Shown one piece after another: positions 1-6,170 of a DNA stretch of 9,648 bases. A model generated the notes under the pieces. The model had not been told where the DNA came from. It ran no database searches and saw nothing but the letters and a program-made list of their open reading frames with translations. Within the stretch, counting starts at the first letter, position 1. Each line of letters opens with the position of its first letter. Origin of the DNA: Chlamydiota bacterium (lineage in GTDB: Bacteria > Chlamydiota > Chlamydiia > Chlamydiales > JAJFMK01); NCBI GenBank assembly GCA_021772215.1, contig JAJFMK010000324.1, forward strand, positions 1-9,648, given 5' to 3'. A program made the translations under genes and the position numbers.

Positions 1-44
1 GGGGTGGTCGTCTTCAGTAGGGGATGGTCACTTGGGTTGCTCAT
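1..44 (-). CDS. mcsB: Probable 5' end of mcsB (protein-arginine kinase), cut by window edge
   Basis: Only about 14 codons are visible. An ATG at 44-42 opens a frame that stays open to the window edge and reads MSNPSDHPLLKTTTP. It overlaps the last codons of mcsA by 17 bp in another frame. In Firmicutes and Chlamydiota mcsA is normally followed directly by mcsB, whose product phosphorylates arginine residues on proteins and is activated by McsA. The assignment therefore comes from gene order, not from any kinase motif, because none lies within these residues. The ribosome binding site would be a weak AGCAGG a few bases upstream, inside mcsA. The true start could lie beyond the window. Confidence 0.45.
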   Translation of the reverse strand, partial: MSNPSDHPLLKTTT

Positions 45-591
45 CAGCCTGCTCGGTTAATTTTTTGATCTCATCGCGAAGCTGGGCCGCCTGCTCGTAA
101 TCCTCTTTTTTCAACATCTCGCCCAGCGCTTCGTTGAGCGCCACAAGCTTCGATGAGGGGCTGACACCAACAGGACCCTCGGGTGTCTTCCCTAAATGGA
201 GAGGCCCAGTCGATTTGTTCTCTTTGAAACGCTCAGGAACTCTCTCTTCACTCATTAACTCTTGAACAACCAGGTCGCCAAAGAGCTCATAACACTCGCC
301 GCAGCCGAGTAGATTTCCCGTCCGCACTGCCGAGATACTTGTTCCGCAGCTTCCGCAGCAGAGCCCCTCGCCGACGCCAAGCTCCGCCTCTAACCCACAA
401 GCCGCTCCTACAGTGCGCATCTTCAGCTGCGGACAGTCTTGACACATCGCCAGATGCGACACACCATTCATCGACACCTCGGTATAGACAACGGACACCT
501 CCTTTTTGCATTCACTGCACTCGAAAGGGCGCTCCAGCGGATGCTCCGCGCTGGCAATATCGGGAAATAGCTTAGCGAGATCTTCTTCCAT
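28..591 (-). CDS. mcsA: McsA-like zinc-finger / UVR-domain protein
   Basis: A 187-residue protein related to McsA, the zinc-binding activator of the protein-arginine kinase McsB, which acts in cytoplasmic protein quality control. Two four-cysteine zinc sites are visible: C25-x2-C28 with C50-x2-C53, and C79-x2-C82 with C97-x2-C100. After a polar linker, a UVR motif (about residues 152-183, LNEALGEMLKKEDYEQAAQL onward) forms the helical hairpin also found in UvrB and UvrC. The length suits the family. The ATG at 591 was chosen because the protein then begins MEEDLAKLF and an AGGA lies 8 nt upstream. An ATG three codons earlier (600) has AGG directly abutting it, which is poor spacing, and a TTG at 627 would add an untypical hydrophobic extension. 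The stop overlaps the presumed mcsB start, suggesting translational coupling. Confidence 0.85.
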   Translation of the reverse strand: MEEDLAKLFPDIASAEHPLERPFECSECKKEVSVVYTEVSMNGVSHLAMCQDCPQLKMRTVGAACGLEAELGVGEGLCCGSCGTSISAVRTGNLLGCGECYELFGDLVVQELMSEERVPERFKENKSTGPLHLGKTPEGPVGVSPSSKLVALNEALGEMLKKEDYEQAAQLRDEIKKLTEQADEQPK

Positions 592-669
592 CCTCCACAT
601 CCTATAAAATAAAGAAAAAATTTGCAATTGATAGATATGATTAAAAGCTGTATTATTTCGGCCCCCTAA

Positions 670-848
670 GAGAGACTTGCAAAATTGCTTTGCCTGGAAA
701 AAATGGGGATTTTAAAGCATATTTCAAGTGACAGCGAAGCTGCCACGGTCAATTTGACGAGGTCGACCCTTGAGGGTCGATTGAGAAGAAGAGACGAAAA
801 TAGGCTTTAAAAGGGCATTTTTAACGGGCGAATGAGTTTTGCAAGTCC
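670..848. mobile_element. Putative MITE-like element with long imperfect inverted arms
   Basis: The left arm (675 to about 725) and the reverse complement of the right arm (846 back to about 796) align almost end to end. Both begin ACTTGCAAAA and share further blocks including AAAAATG and TTTTAAAGC. By hand count about 38 of 50 aligned positions match, with one gap. The outermost 10 bases are perfect inverted repeats. The 8-mer CCCCCTAA occurs directly outside both ends (662-669 and 849-856), as a target-site duplication would. A perfect palindrome sits near the centre. No transposase frame fits inside, so it would be non-autonomous. Alternatives are a large structured RNA or an old repeat element whose mobility is only historical. 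The exact ends are uncertain by a few bases because of the C run at 847-853. Confidence 0.6.
763..780. repeat. Central palindrome of the inverted-repeat element
   Basis: TCGACCC (763-769) and GGGTCGA (774-780) form a perfect 7-bp stem around a TTGA tetraloop, close to the middle of the element at 670-848. A smaller hairpin, CAGC-GAA-GCTG, lies at 732-742 just outside it. No T-run follows on either strand, so it does not look like an intrinsic terminator. It fits better as the tip of a cruciform or of a long folded transcript. Confidence 0.7.
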
Positions 849-869
849 CCCCCTAACATTGGAGATAAC

Positions 870-1244
870 ATGTCTATAGCACCTACCACTCAAAACCTTT
901 GCGGAATTTGTGAACACAAAATTAGAACTGATAATGAAAAACAACTTTGGTTCACTAACAAAAATCACTATGCCCATAAATCCTGCCTGGATAAAATCAA
1001 ATCTGTGGAGGAGGACCTCCTAAAAGAGATAAACAGAGGCGTGAGCGGGAAAAACCCAAGAACAGAGAAAGAGTATGCTGCCTTGGTTCCACTCCTAGTC
1101 GAATCCCAAAAATTTGTTAGGAGTAAAGTGCGGTTGCTATGTGAAAAGCCTCTGCTCTCCTTTCTGAATGAAAGAGGCGTTGACGCCCTGAAAAACCTTT
1201 ATTCGATAACAGTCCCTCATATTCGTCAATTTTGGAGTAGATAA
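870..1244 (+). CDS. Small CxxC/HxxC putative zinc-binding protein, first of a tandem pair
   Basis: A 124-residue protein that I do not recognise. The N-terminal third carries C11-x2-C14 and H36-x2-C39, a plausible single CCHC zinc site of the treble-clef or half-RING type. The rest is charged and predicted helical (about residues 42-124), with no signal peptide or membrane segment, so a cytosolic or secreted-effector location is possible. Its neighbour downstream is a paralogue with the same cysteine/histidine spacing and a matching C-terminal block (F98-W122). The start has a good GGAG 5 nt upstream (861-864), just past the edge of the inverted-repeat element. The bases at 901-1020 are about 38% G+C by my count, lower than the flanking housekeeping genes, hinting at a separate origin. 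Confidence 0.75.
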   Translation: MSIAPTTQNLCGICEHKIRTDNEKQLWFTNKNHYAHKSCLDKIKSVEEDLLKEINRGVSGKNPRTEKEYAALVPLLVESQKFVRSKVRLLCEKPLLSFLNERGVDALKNLYSITVPHIRQFWSR

Positions 1245-1245
1245 A

Positions 1246-1668
1246 ATGCCAGCAATAGCTCAAGAACCAATCACATATACTTCCCACAGAGACCACTGCC
1301 GAGTCTGTGAAGAGGAGTTTGTCGATGGCGACTCTCTAAAACCTTGGGTCGCAAATGGAGGACGCTGGGCTCATGAAGCGTGCTACAATGTCCTCATACC
1401 TGTAGAGAGAGAGTTAGACGAGGAGATTAAACAAATTGAGATCCGAGCAAGGGCAATATTCCAAGAGATGAGACATCGCATAGTTAATCTGGTTGAAGAG
1501 TACGTTTCAAAAATCAGAGGAGATGTAAGAGAGAAAATTGGCATGCCAATTACGCAGTATTTAAGCGAAAATGGTGAAGCGGCGTTAAAGATAAAATATA
1601 ACACCTCTATTATGTTGATACGGGATGCCTGGCAAAGCGCACTCACCCCTCAAGTTCCTCCCACCTAA
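1246..1668 (+). CDS. Small CxxC/HxxC putative zinc-binding protein, second of a tandem pair
   Basis: A 140-residue paralogue of the gene just upstream; function unknown. C18-x2-C21 and H43-x2-C46 are separated by exactly the same distance as in the first copy, and both have tryptophan and an Ala-His in the second half-site. A long, charged helical region (about 50-100) follows, then a C-terminal block (Y105-W129) matching the first copy at 10 of 25 positions (L, E, G, A-L-K, Y, I-R, W). The start lies 1 base after the previous stop, and its GGAG (1234-1237) is inside the previous gene, so the pair is one transcript with coupled translation. The last eight codons lie in sequence that also encodes the C-terminus of Uup on the opposite strand. 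Those residues have no counterpart in the paralogue and may be a read-through tail. Confidence 0.75.
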   Translation: MPAIAQEPITYTSHRDHCRVCEEEFVDGDSLKPWVANGGRWAHEACYNVLIPVERELDEEIKQIEIRARAIFQEMRHRIVNLVEEYVSKIRGDVREKIGMPITQYLSENGEAALKIKYNTSIMLIRDAWQSALTPQVPPT

Positions 1669-3340
1669 ACCACGCCTGATCGAGCTCTTTTTGCAAAGAG
1701 CCGAGTTTAAAGTAGTGCTCTTTGTCGTCTGAGGCGACGTTTGAGAGCGCCTCAATCTGCTCTTCTAAATGGGCGATTTTTTCGACAAGCTGATCGAGCT
1801 CTCTTTGCTCTAAATAGGAGAGTCGATTTTTGGGTTTTTCTCGAGGTTTGACCACCTTCTCTTTTTTCTCGCTCTTTTTTCGCACAGCTAACCAGTCGGA
1901 CATCTCGTCGAAGGTGGCGCCGTCGCTGACGCTTAGGAGCTGATCGGCCACGCGATCCATAAAGGTGCGGTCGTGCGTCACTAAGATGACAGCTCCCTCA
2001 AAATTATCGAGGCTCTCTTCGAGGATTTCGAGGGTGTCGATGTCGAGATCGTTGGTCGGCTCATCAAGAAGAAGGAGATCGCACGGCTTGAGCATCAATC
2101 TAGCAATAAGAACTCTGGCTCTCTCACCACCGGAGAGCTGCCGCAGCGGCAGGTCAAGTCGATCGCGATCAAAGAGAAAGCGCTCCGCGAAACTCACCAC
2201 ATGGAGCTCCTTATCCCCAAGCTTCACAGTCTCATTACCAAAGGAGAGGCCCTCTCTGAGCGTCTCATCTAAGTTGAGTTTTTCTCTTTGCTGGTCAAAG
2301 AGATGGATCGTGACCCCTTCGGCCAGCTTCACCTGGCCTGCGTCACTTTTTAGCTCCTGGGCAAGCATCTTTAATAGCGTACTCTTACCACTTCCATTTT
2401 CGCCGACGACACCAAGGCGATCGCCACGCATCAAGCGAAGATCGATCTTAGAGAAGAGCCCTTCACGGGAGAGGTTTTTCGCTTGCAACAGCTTCTTACT
2501 CTTTAAACCCGTCTCCTGCAGGGCAAAATCAGCTTTTTTATCTTGGTTTAACCGCTTCAATTTAGCCAGATTATGTTCGATGCGCGCCGCCTCTTGGATC
2601 CTTGAACGGGATTTTGTCGTGCGCGCCTTCGGAGAGCTCTTCAGCCACGCCTCTTCGCGGCGATATTTTGATTGAAGGCCTCTTTGCTGCCCTTTTTGCG
2701 TCAGAAGAAGTTCGGAGCGCTTGGTAAGAAAATCGAAGTAGCTTCCTTCGGTCAGAAAATAGCCGGCAGGATAGCGGGGGGAGATCTCTAAGATCTGGTT
2801 GCAGAGGCGGTCTAGGAAAAGGCGGTCGTGGCTGATGACGAGGTAGGGAATATTCGTTCGCAGCAGAAAATTTTCAAGCCAGAGGATGCCCTCTAAGTCA
2901 AGATGGTTTGTCGGCTCATCGAGAAGAAGAAGATCAGGCTCGTTAACCAAGCTTTCCGCGAGCGATAGCCTGCGCAGCCAACCTCCCGAGAGCTGCCGGC
3001 ACGGCTTATCAAGCTCGCTAAAGCCCAAAAGCCCTAACGTCGCTCTCACCTGGGTATAATCTTTCGTCTTGGAAGCGTGCATCACCGCCTCCTCGACAGT
3101 CCCTTCGGTGATGAGCGGAAATTGCGGCACATAGCCGACTTTGAGACCGCTGCGGTAGATCACCTCGCCCTGATCGGGTAGCTCATGCTTAGCGATGATC
3201 TTAAGAAGCGTTGACTTCCCGGCGCCGTTGGGGCCGACAAGCCCGATTCGCTTCCCGGCACTGATCGTCAAAAAGAGCTCCTTAAAGAGCTCTCTTGATC
3301 CAAAAGCGCGGCTCAAATTTTGGCAGCTTACAAGTGTCAT
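1643..3340 (-). CDS. uup: ABC-F family ATPase, Uup type
   Basis: A 565-residue soluble ABC-F protein with two ATPase domains and no membrane segments. ABC-F proteins act on ribosomes or nucleic acids rather than in transport; Uup is linked to ribosome function and to DNA intermediates. Domain 1 has Walker A G36-T44, Q-loop Q73, signature LSGGW (117-121) and Walker B ending D141-E142. Domain 2 has Walker A G313-T321, signature LSGGE (402-406) and Walker B ending D426-E427. Between them (about 200-290) is the basic helical linker expected to reach the P-site tRNA. The C-terminal coiled coil (about 495-565), with LSYLEQRELDQL and a closing RWEELEG, is the Uup-type domain and separates it from EttA. 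The start is the ATG at 3340 with GGAGG 8 nt upstream, overlapping the glycosyltransferase stop as TAATG. Confidence 0.9.
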   Translation of the reverse strand: MTLVSCQNLSRAFGSRELFKELFLTISAGKRIGLVGPNGAGKSTLLKIIAKHELPDQGEVIYRSGLKVGYVPQFPLITEGTVEEAVMHASKTKDYTQVRATLGLLGFSELDKPCRQLSGGWLRRLSLAESLVNEPDLLLLDEPTNHLDLEGILWLENFLLRTNIPYLVISHDRLFLDRLCNQILEISPRYPAGYFLTEGSYFDFLTKRSELLLTQKGQQRGLQSKYRREEAWLKSSPKARTTKSRSRIQEAARIEHNLAKLKRLNQDKKADFALQETGLKSKKLLQAKNLSREGLFSKIDLRLMRGDRLGVVGENGSGKSTLLKMLAQELKSDAGQVKLAEGVTIHLFDQQREKLNLDETLREGLSFGNETVKLGDKELHVVSFAERFLFDRDRLDLPLRQLSGGERARVLIARLMLKPCDLLLLDEPTNDLDIDTLEILEESLDNFEGAVILVTHDRTFMDRVADQLLSVSDGATFDEMSDWLAVRKKSEKKEKVVKPREKPKNRLSYLEQRELDQLVEKIAHLEEQIEALSNVASDDKEHYFKLGSLQKELDQAWFRWEELEG

Positions 3341-4185
3341 TAACCACTCCTCCAACCGAGGCGATATCCCGCCCACTTTGCCAAAAGGTGGATCAAAGCC
3401 GTGGGAAGTTGAAAGGGTTTCTCCTTGACAACTCGCTTTAACAGCGCTTTGGCAAAAGCTCTGCCGCGAGCTTCTACAGGGGCGGCGCTCGCAAAAAGCA
3501 TCTGTTGCTCTTTACGCGCTTTTCCAATAAGAATGTGGCGTCGAAACTCTTCCAAAGCGGAAAAGCTGTGCGAGTGATGAACGGTTGCCTCAGAAACATA
3601 GCCAACACTTCTGCCTGCCTGTAGAAGTCTTGCGCAAACTAAACTATCCTCGCCAAAGGAGGTTTTAGGAAAGCCACCGACCTGATCAAGAGCTCTGCTG
3701 CTATAGGCGGCAAAGGAGTTGGAGGCGAAGTAGAGATAGGACCCAAAAACATCTCGATCCTTAAATGAGCGGATGTGACTTTGAGCCGGGTAGTTAAATT
3801 CGCGCGGGAAGCTCTCAAAAAGATCCGCTCCCTCTTTGGGCAACTGCCTGCCATAAGTCATCTGCGCCTCTCCATTTCTAATTGGCATAATAAGTTTTTC
3901 TAACGAGTCCGAATCTGTGAGATAGGCGTCCGGTGTCATCATCACCACAATCTCTTTGCCCAGTTTTTTTCGCGCCATCTCTCTTGTTAGCCCGTGATTA
4001 AACTCATTTTGAGCAATGACGATGACCTCTACTTCCAGCTCCTGCAGCAGCTCTACTGTCCCATCATTAGAGCTGGAGTCGACAACCAAAATTTTTGGTT
4101 TTAGACTGCTCTGCAGAAGAGGCGTAAGACATTTAACAATGTGCTGCTTCGAATAATAGGTAAAAAGGGCAACGCCTACTCTCAT
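3340..4185 (-). CDS. GT2 family glycosyltransferase, rhamnosyltransferase-like
   Basis: A 281-residue GT-A fold glycosyltransferase that should transfer a sugar from a nucleotide donor in envelope polysaccharide or glycolipid synthesis. The N-terminus (VGVALFTYY) and D36-SSSNDGT (36-43) form the nucleotide site. The FNHGLTRE block (62-69) and T84-P-D-A (84-87) resemble the FNHG and TQDA signatures of bacterial rhamnosyltransferases such as WbbL/RfbF, the latter standing in for the usual DxD. YGRQLP (111-116) and G178-E-D-S with the H-HSHS segment after it complete the pattern. It is cytoplasmic or peripheral at the membrane, with no clear transmembrane helix. GGAG lies 7 nt before the ATG. 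It leads a two-gene unit with uup. The donor and acceptor cannot be told from sequence. Confidence 0.83.
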   Translation of the reverse strand: MRVGVALFTYYSKQHIVKCLTPLLQSSLKPKILVVDSSSNDGTVELLQELEVEVIVIAQNEFNHGLTREMARKKLGKEIVVMMTPDAYLTDSDSLEKLIMPIRNGEAQMTYGRQLPKEGADLFESFPREFNYPAQSHIRSFKDRDVFGSYLYFASNSFAAYSSRALDQVGGFPKTSFGEDSLVCARLLQAGRSVGYVSEATVHHSHSFSALEEFRRHILIGKARKEQQMLFASAAPVEARGRAFAKALLKRVVKEKPFQLPTALIHLLAKWAGYRLGWRSG

Positions 4186-4200
4186 TTTTTTTCTCCGACG

Positions 4201-4209
4201 TGCTACACT
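4201..4209 (+). promoter_or_regulatory. Candidate extended -10 promoter of the permease gene
   Basis: TGCTACACT matches an extended -10 (TGn plus TACACT) with no convincing -35 seventeen bases upstream (a T-rich stretch instead). Transcription would begin about 7 bases later, at roughly 4216-4217, exactly at the ATG of the permease. It lies in the 31-bp gap between divergent start codons, so it also overlaps the leader of the glycosyltransferase transcript. Confidence 0.4.
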
Positions 4210-4216
4210 TTATCCC

Positions 4217-5413
4217 ATGCAAGTATTTCGACGAAAGGCGCGCTTTATTCCGGGGGCTCTTCTCATCTGCGGCACCTGTGTCGGGGCGGGGATGTTGGGG
4301 CTGCCTGTAGAGACAGGACCCGCAGGCCTCTACCCAGCGCTCATCATCAATATTCTATCTTACCTACTGATGCTTCTTACAGGCCTCTACTTTATGGAGG
4401 CGACCCTCTGGATGCCCGATCAGTCCAACCTGATTTCGATGTCTCAAAAATTTTTTGGTCGTTTTGGCCAGTGGGCCAGCGGCTTCTTCTTTCTCTTTCT
4501 CTACTACTGTCTGATGGTCGCCTATGTCTCGGGAGGTGCTCCTCTCTTTGACAACCTTCTTTTTTCTTGGGGTATTGATCTTGGCGGCTCAGCTTGGCCC
4601 TTTACACTTCTTTTTGGAGCGATCATCTTGGTTGGCGCCCGTTTTGTGGGACGGATCAATATTTTACTTATGATCGGCTTTGGCCTCTCCTATCTTCTGC
4701 TCTTAGGCGCCGGTACGCCACAGGTGGATACTAGCCGCTTTGCGATGCAGAACTGGCGCTTAAGCCTCTTTGCAGCACCGGTGCTCTTAAGCGCCTACGG
4801 CTTTCACAATATCATCCCCTCACTTTCAACCTATCTCGAACGCGACCGCAAGCAGCTGACCCTCTCTATTCTGATCGGCACCACGCTCTCATTTGTCATC
4901 TACTCGCTCTGGCAGTGGGTGATCATCGGCGCCCTCCCTCCAGAACTGATTTTAGAGGCAAAAGAGCTCGGCGTCCCCGTCACCGAGGTGCTCGAAAGGC
5001 TGACGAAGCAGCCCTGGATTCGCTCTTTGGGTCAGTTCTTCGGCTTTTTTGCCCTAACCACCTCACTGTTAGGTGTTTCCCTATCGATGGTTGACTTCCT
5101 TGGCGACGCTTTTTCTTGGGAGAGACGGGGTCTGAAAAGACTCCTCCTCTGCCTACTCGTCTTTATTCCACCCACCCTCCTCGCCAACGCCTACCCCGGA
5201 ATATTTATGAGTGCATTAGGTTTGGCTGGTGGTATTGGCGAGGCGATCCTCAACGGCCTGATCCCGGCAGCGCTCGTTTTTGTCGGAACCTATCGGATGG
5301 GGATGAAAAGTTTTTTGGGAAAGCTCAACTCAAAACTACTGCTCTTTCTCACCGTAGCCATCACTCTAATTATCATGGGCGTCGAGCTTTGGAGCTTGTA
5401 TAGTATGAGCTAA
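4217..5413 (+). CDS. tyrP: TyrP-type aromatic amino acid permease
   Basis: A 398-residue inner membrane permease of the hydroxy/aromatic amino acid permease (HAAAP) family, expected to import tyrosine or tryptophan with protons. The family hallmark lies in the first helix: GALLICGTCVGAGMLGLP (13-30), with glycines at 23 and 25 in the unwound substrate-binding part. About eleven hydrophobic segments can be traced (near 12-32, 38-60, 85-105, 123-144, 146-165, 181-200, 213-235, 268-290, 306-325, 330-355 and 372-393), and the length is normal for the family. Intracellular chlamydiae depend on host amino acids and carry several tyrP copies. The ATG at 4217 fits the family N-terminus, yet no Shine-Dalgarno sequence precedes it. 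Which aromatic amino acid is carried cannot be decided here. Confidence 0.87.
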   Translation: MQVFRRKARFIPGALLICGTCVGAGMLGLPVETGPAGLYPALIINILSYLLMLLTGLYFMEATLWMPDQSNLISMSQKFFGRFGQWASGFFFLFLYYCLMVAYVSGGAPLFDNLLFSWGIDLGGSAWPFTLLFGAIILVGARFVGRINILLMIGFGLSYLLLLGAGTPQVDTSRFAMQNWRLSLFAAPVLLSAYGFHNIIPSLSTYLERDRKQLTLSILIGTTLSFVIYSLWQWVIIGALPPELILEAKELGVPVTEVLERLTKQPWIRSLGQFFGFFALTTSLLGVSLSMVDFLGDAFSWERRGLKRLLLCLLVFIPPTLLANAYPGIFMSALGLAGGIGEAILNGLIPAALVFVGTYRMGMKSFLGKLNSKLLLFLTVAITLIIMGVELWSLYSMS

Positions 5414-5424
5414 TCAGGCAAAAT
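5396..5424 (+). promoter_or_regulatory. Possible promoter for tRNA-Arg
   Basis: TTGTAT (5396-5401) and CAAAAT (5419-5424) are spaced by 17 bases, and transcription would start about 10 bases before the tRNA. Each hexamer matches the sigma70 consensus only partly, and the -35 lies inside the last codons of tyrP. No terminator hairpin is visible after tyrP, so read-through from tyrP into the tRNA is an alternative. Confidence 0.3.
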
Positions 5425-5440
5425 AGACTCTTATTTTCAC

Positions 5441-5514
5441 GCACCGGTAGCTCAATTGGATAGAGTACCCGGCTACGAACCGGGCGGTTAGAGGTTCGAA
5501 TCCTCTCCGGTGCA
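5441..5514 (+). tRNA. tRNA-Arg (anticodon ACG)
   Basis: The full cloverleaf can be drawn. The acceptor GCACCGG pairs with CCGGTGC (5507-5513), with discriminator A5514. The D arm is GCTC/GAGT. The anticodon stem CCCGG/CCGGG encloses the loop CTACGAA, giving anticodon ACG (wobble A expected to become inosine, reading CGU, CGC and CGA). The T stem AGAGG/CCTCT encloses TTCGAAT. The 3' CCA is not encoded (AAC follows), so it must be added by nucleotidyltransferase. It sits between tyrP and a hydrolase gene on the same strand. Confidence 0.97.
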
Positions 5515-5531
5515 AACCTCTCTCTTAAGCT

Positions 5532-6161
5532 ATGCAGATTGTCACTCTCCCTTCAGGACCAATTGAGACCAACTGCTACCTCGTCGCCTGCGAGGAGAGC
5601 AAAGAGTGCTGGATCATAGACCCTGCTCCCGAAAGTACAAAAGAAGTTTTAAAGCAGATCGTGGAGAAGGGATGGAAACCAGTTGCCATCATTTTGACGC
5701 ACTCACACTGGGACCACTTCGCCGACCTCGCCACTCTCAACGAAACGCTCAAACTGCCGGTCTATGTCCATCAACTTGACACTCCCAATGTAGAGAAACC
5801 CGGCAGCGACCAGCTGCCGATGTTTTTTCAGATTAAAGCAGCGAAGCCGACCCATCTGCTAAAGGGCGGAGAAGAGCTTCCTTTGGGCAGCCACACATTT
5901 AAGGTGATCCACACTCCGGGCCACTCTCCAGGCGGAATCTGCCTCTATGAGGAGAAGGAGAGAGTGCTCTTTTCAGGGGATACCCTCTTTGAAGGGACGA
6001 TGGGAAACATCTCATTTCCACAAAGCGATCCCGATGCGATGAAAGAGTCTCTCAACTCTCTTAGGAAGCTGCCAGAGGAGACCCGCGTCTTTCCGGGACA
6101 TGGCGAGTCGACCCGCATCGGACGAGAGAGCTGGCTTAATCAATTAGATAAAATGTTTTAA
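5532..6161 (+). CDS. Metallo-beta-lactamase-fold hydrolase, glyoxalase II-like
   Basis: A 209-residue cytoplasmic metallohydrolase of the glyoxalase-II-like (YcbL/GloB-related) group. The two-metal site is complete: H57-x-H59-x-D61-H62, H131 in HTPGHSPGG, D150 in FSGDTLF and H190 in FPGHG. The N-terminus (LPSGPIETNCYLV) is typical of the family, which supports the only possible ATG. It lacks the longer C-terminal substrate domain of classical glyoxalase II, so the substrate is uncertain: small thioesters are likely, with S-lactoylglutathione or a related conjugate possible. The ATG is 17 nt after the tRNA 3' end and has no clear Shine-Dalgarno sequence, so the mRNA may begin where the tRNA is processed away. 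ahpC follows 9 bp later, suggesting a shared role in detoxification. Confidence 0.88.
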   Translation: MQIVTLPSGPIETNCYLVACEESKECWIIDPAPESTKEVLKQIVEKGWKPVAIILTHSHWDHFADLATLNETLKLPVYVHQLDTPNVEKPGSDQLPMFFQIKAAKPTHLLKGGEELPLGSHTFKVIHTPGHSPGGICLYEEKERVLFSGDTLFEGTMGNISFPQSDPDAMKESLNSLRKLPEETRVFPGHGESTRIGRESWLNQLDKMF

Positions 6162-6170
6162 GGAGAATTT

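Noticed and set aside
592..627. Upstream TTG start for mcsA, adding 12 residues
   Set aside because: The extension reads as hydrophobic and untypical, and the ATG at 591 has a better-spaced AGGA.
763..780. Palindrome as an intrinsic terminator
   Set aside because: No T-run on either strand, and it sits at the centre of a larger inverted repeat rather than just after a gene.
1965..2675. A 236-codon open frame on the plus strand opposite uup
   Set aside because: Its product is a serine/arginine-rich low-complexity string without domains, and it lies wholly antisense to a well-supported ABC-F gene. It is a codon-usage shadow.
3341..3376. Upstream start for uup inside the glycosyltransferase gene
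   Set aside because: The ATG at 3340 has GGAGG at good spacing and gives the standard ABC-F N-terminus; the extra 12 residues match nothing in the family.
4141..4551. A 136-codon plus-strand frame across the glycosyltransferase/tyrP boundary
   Set aside because: It overlaps the starts of two well-supported genes in other frames and shows no family pattern.
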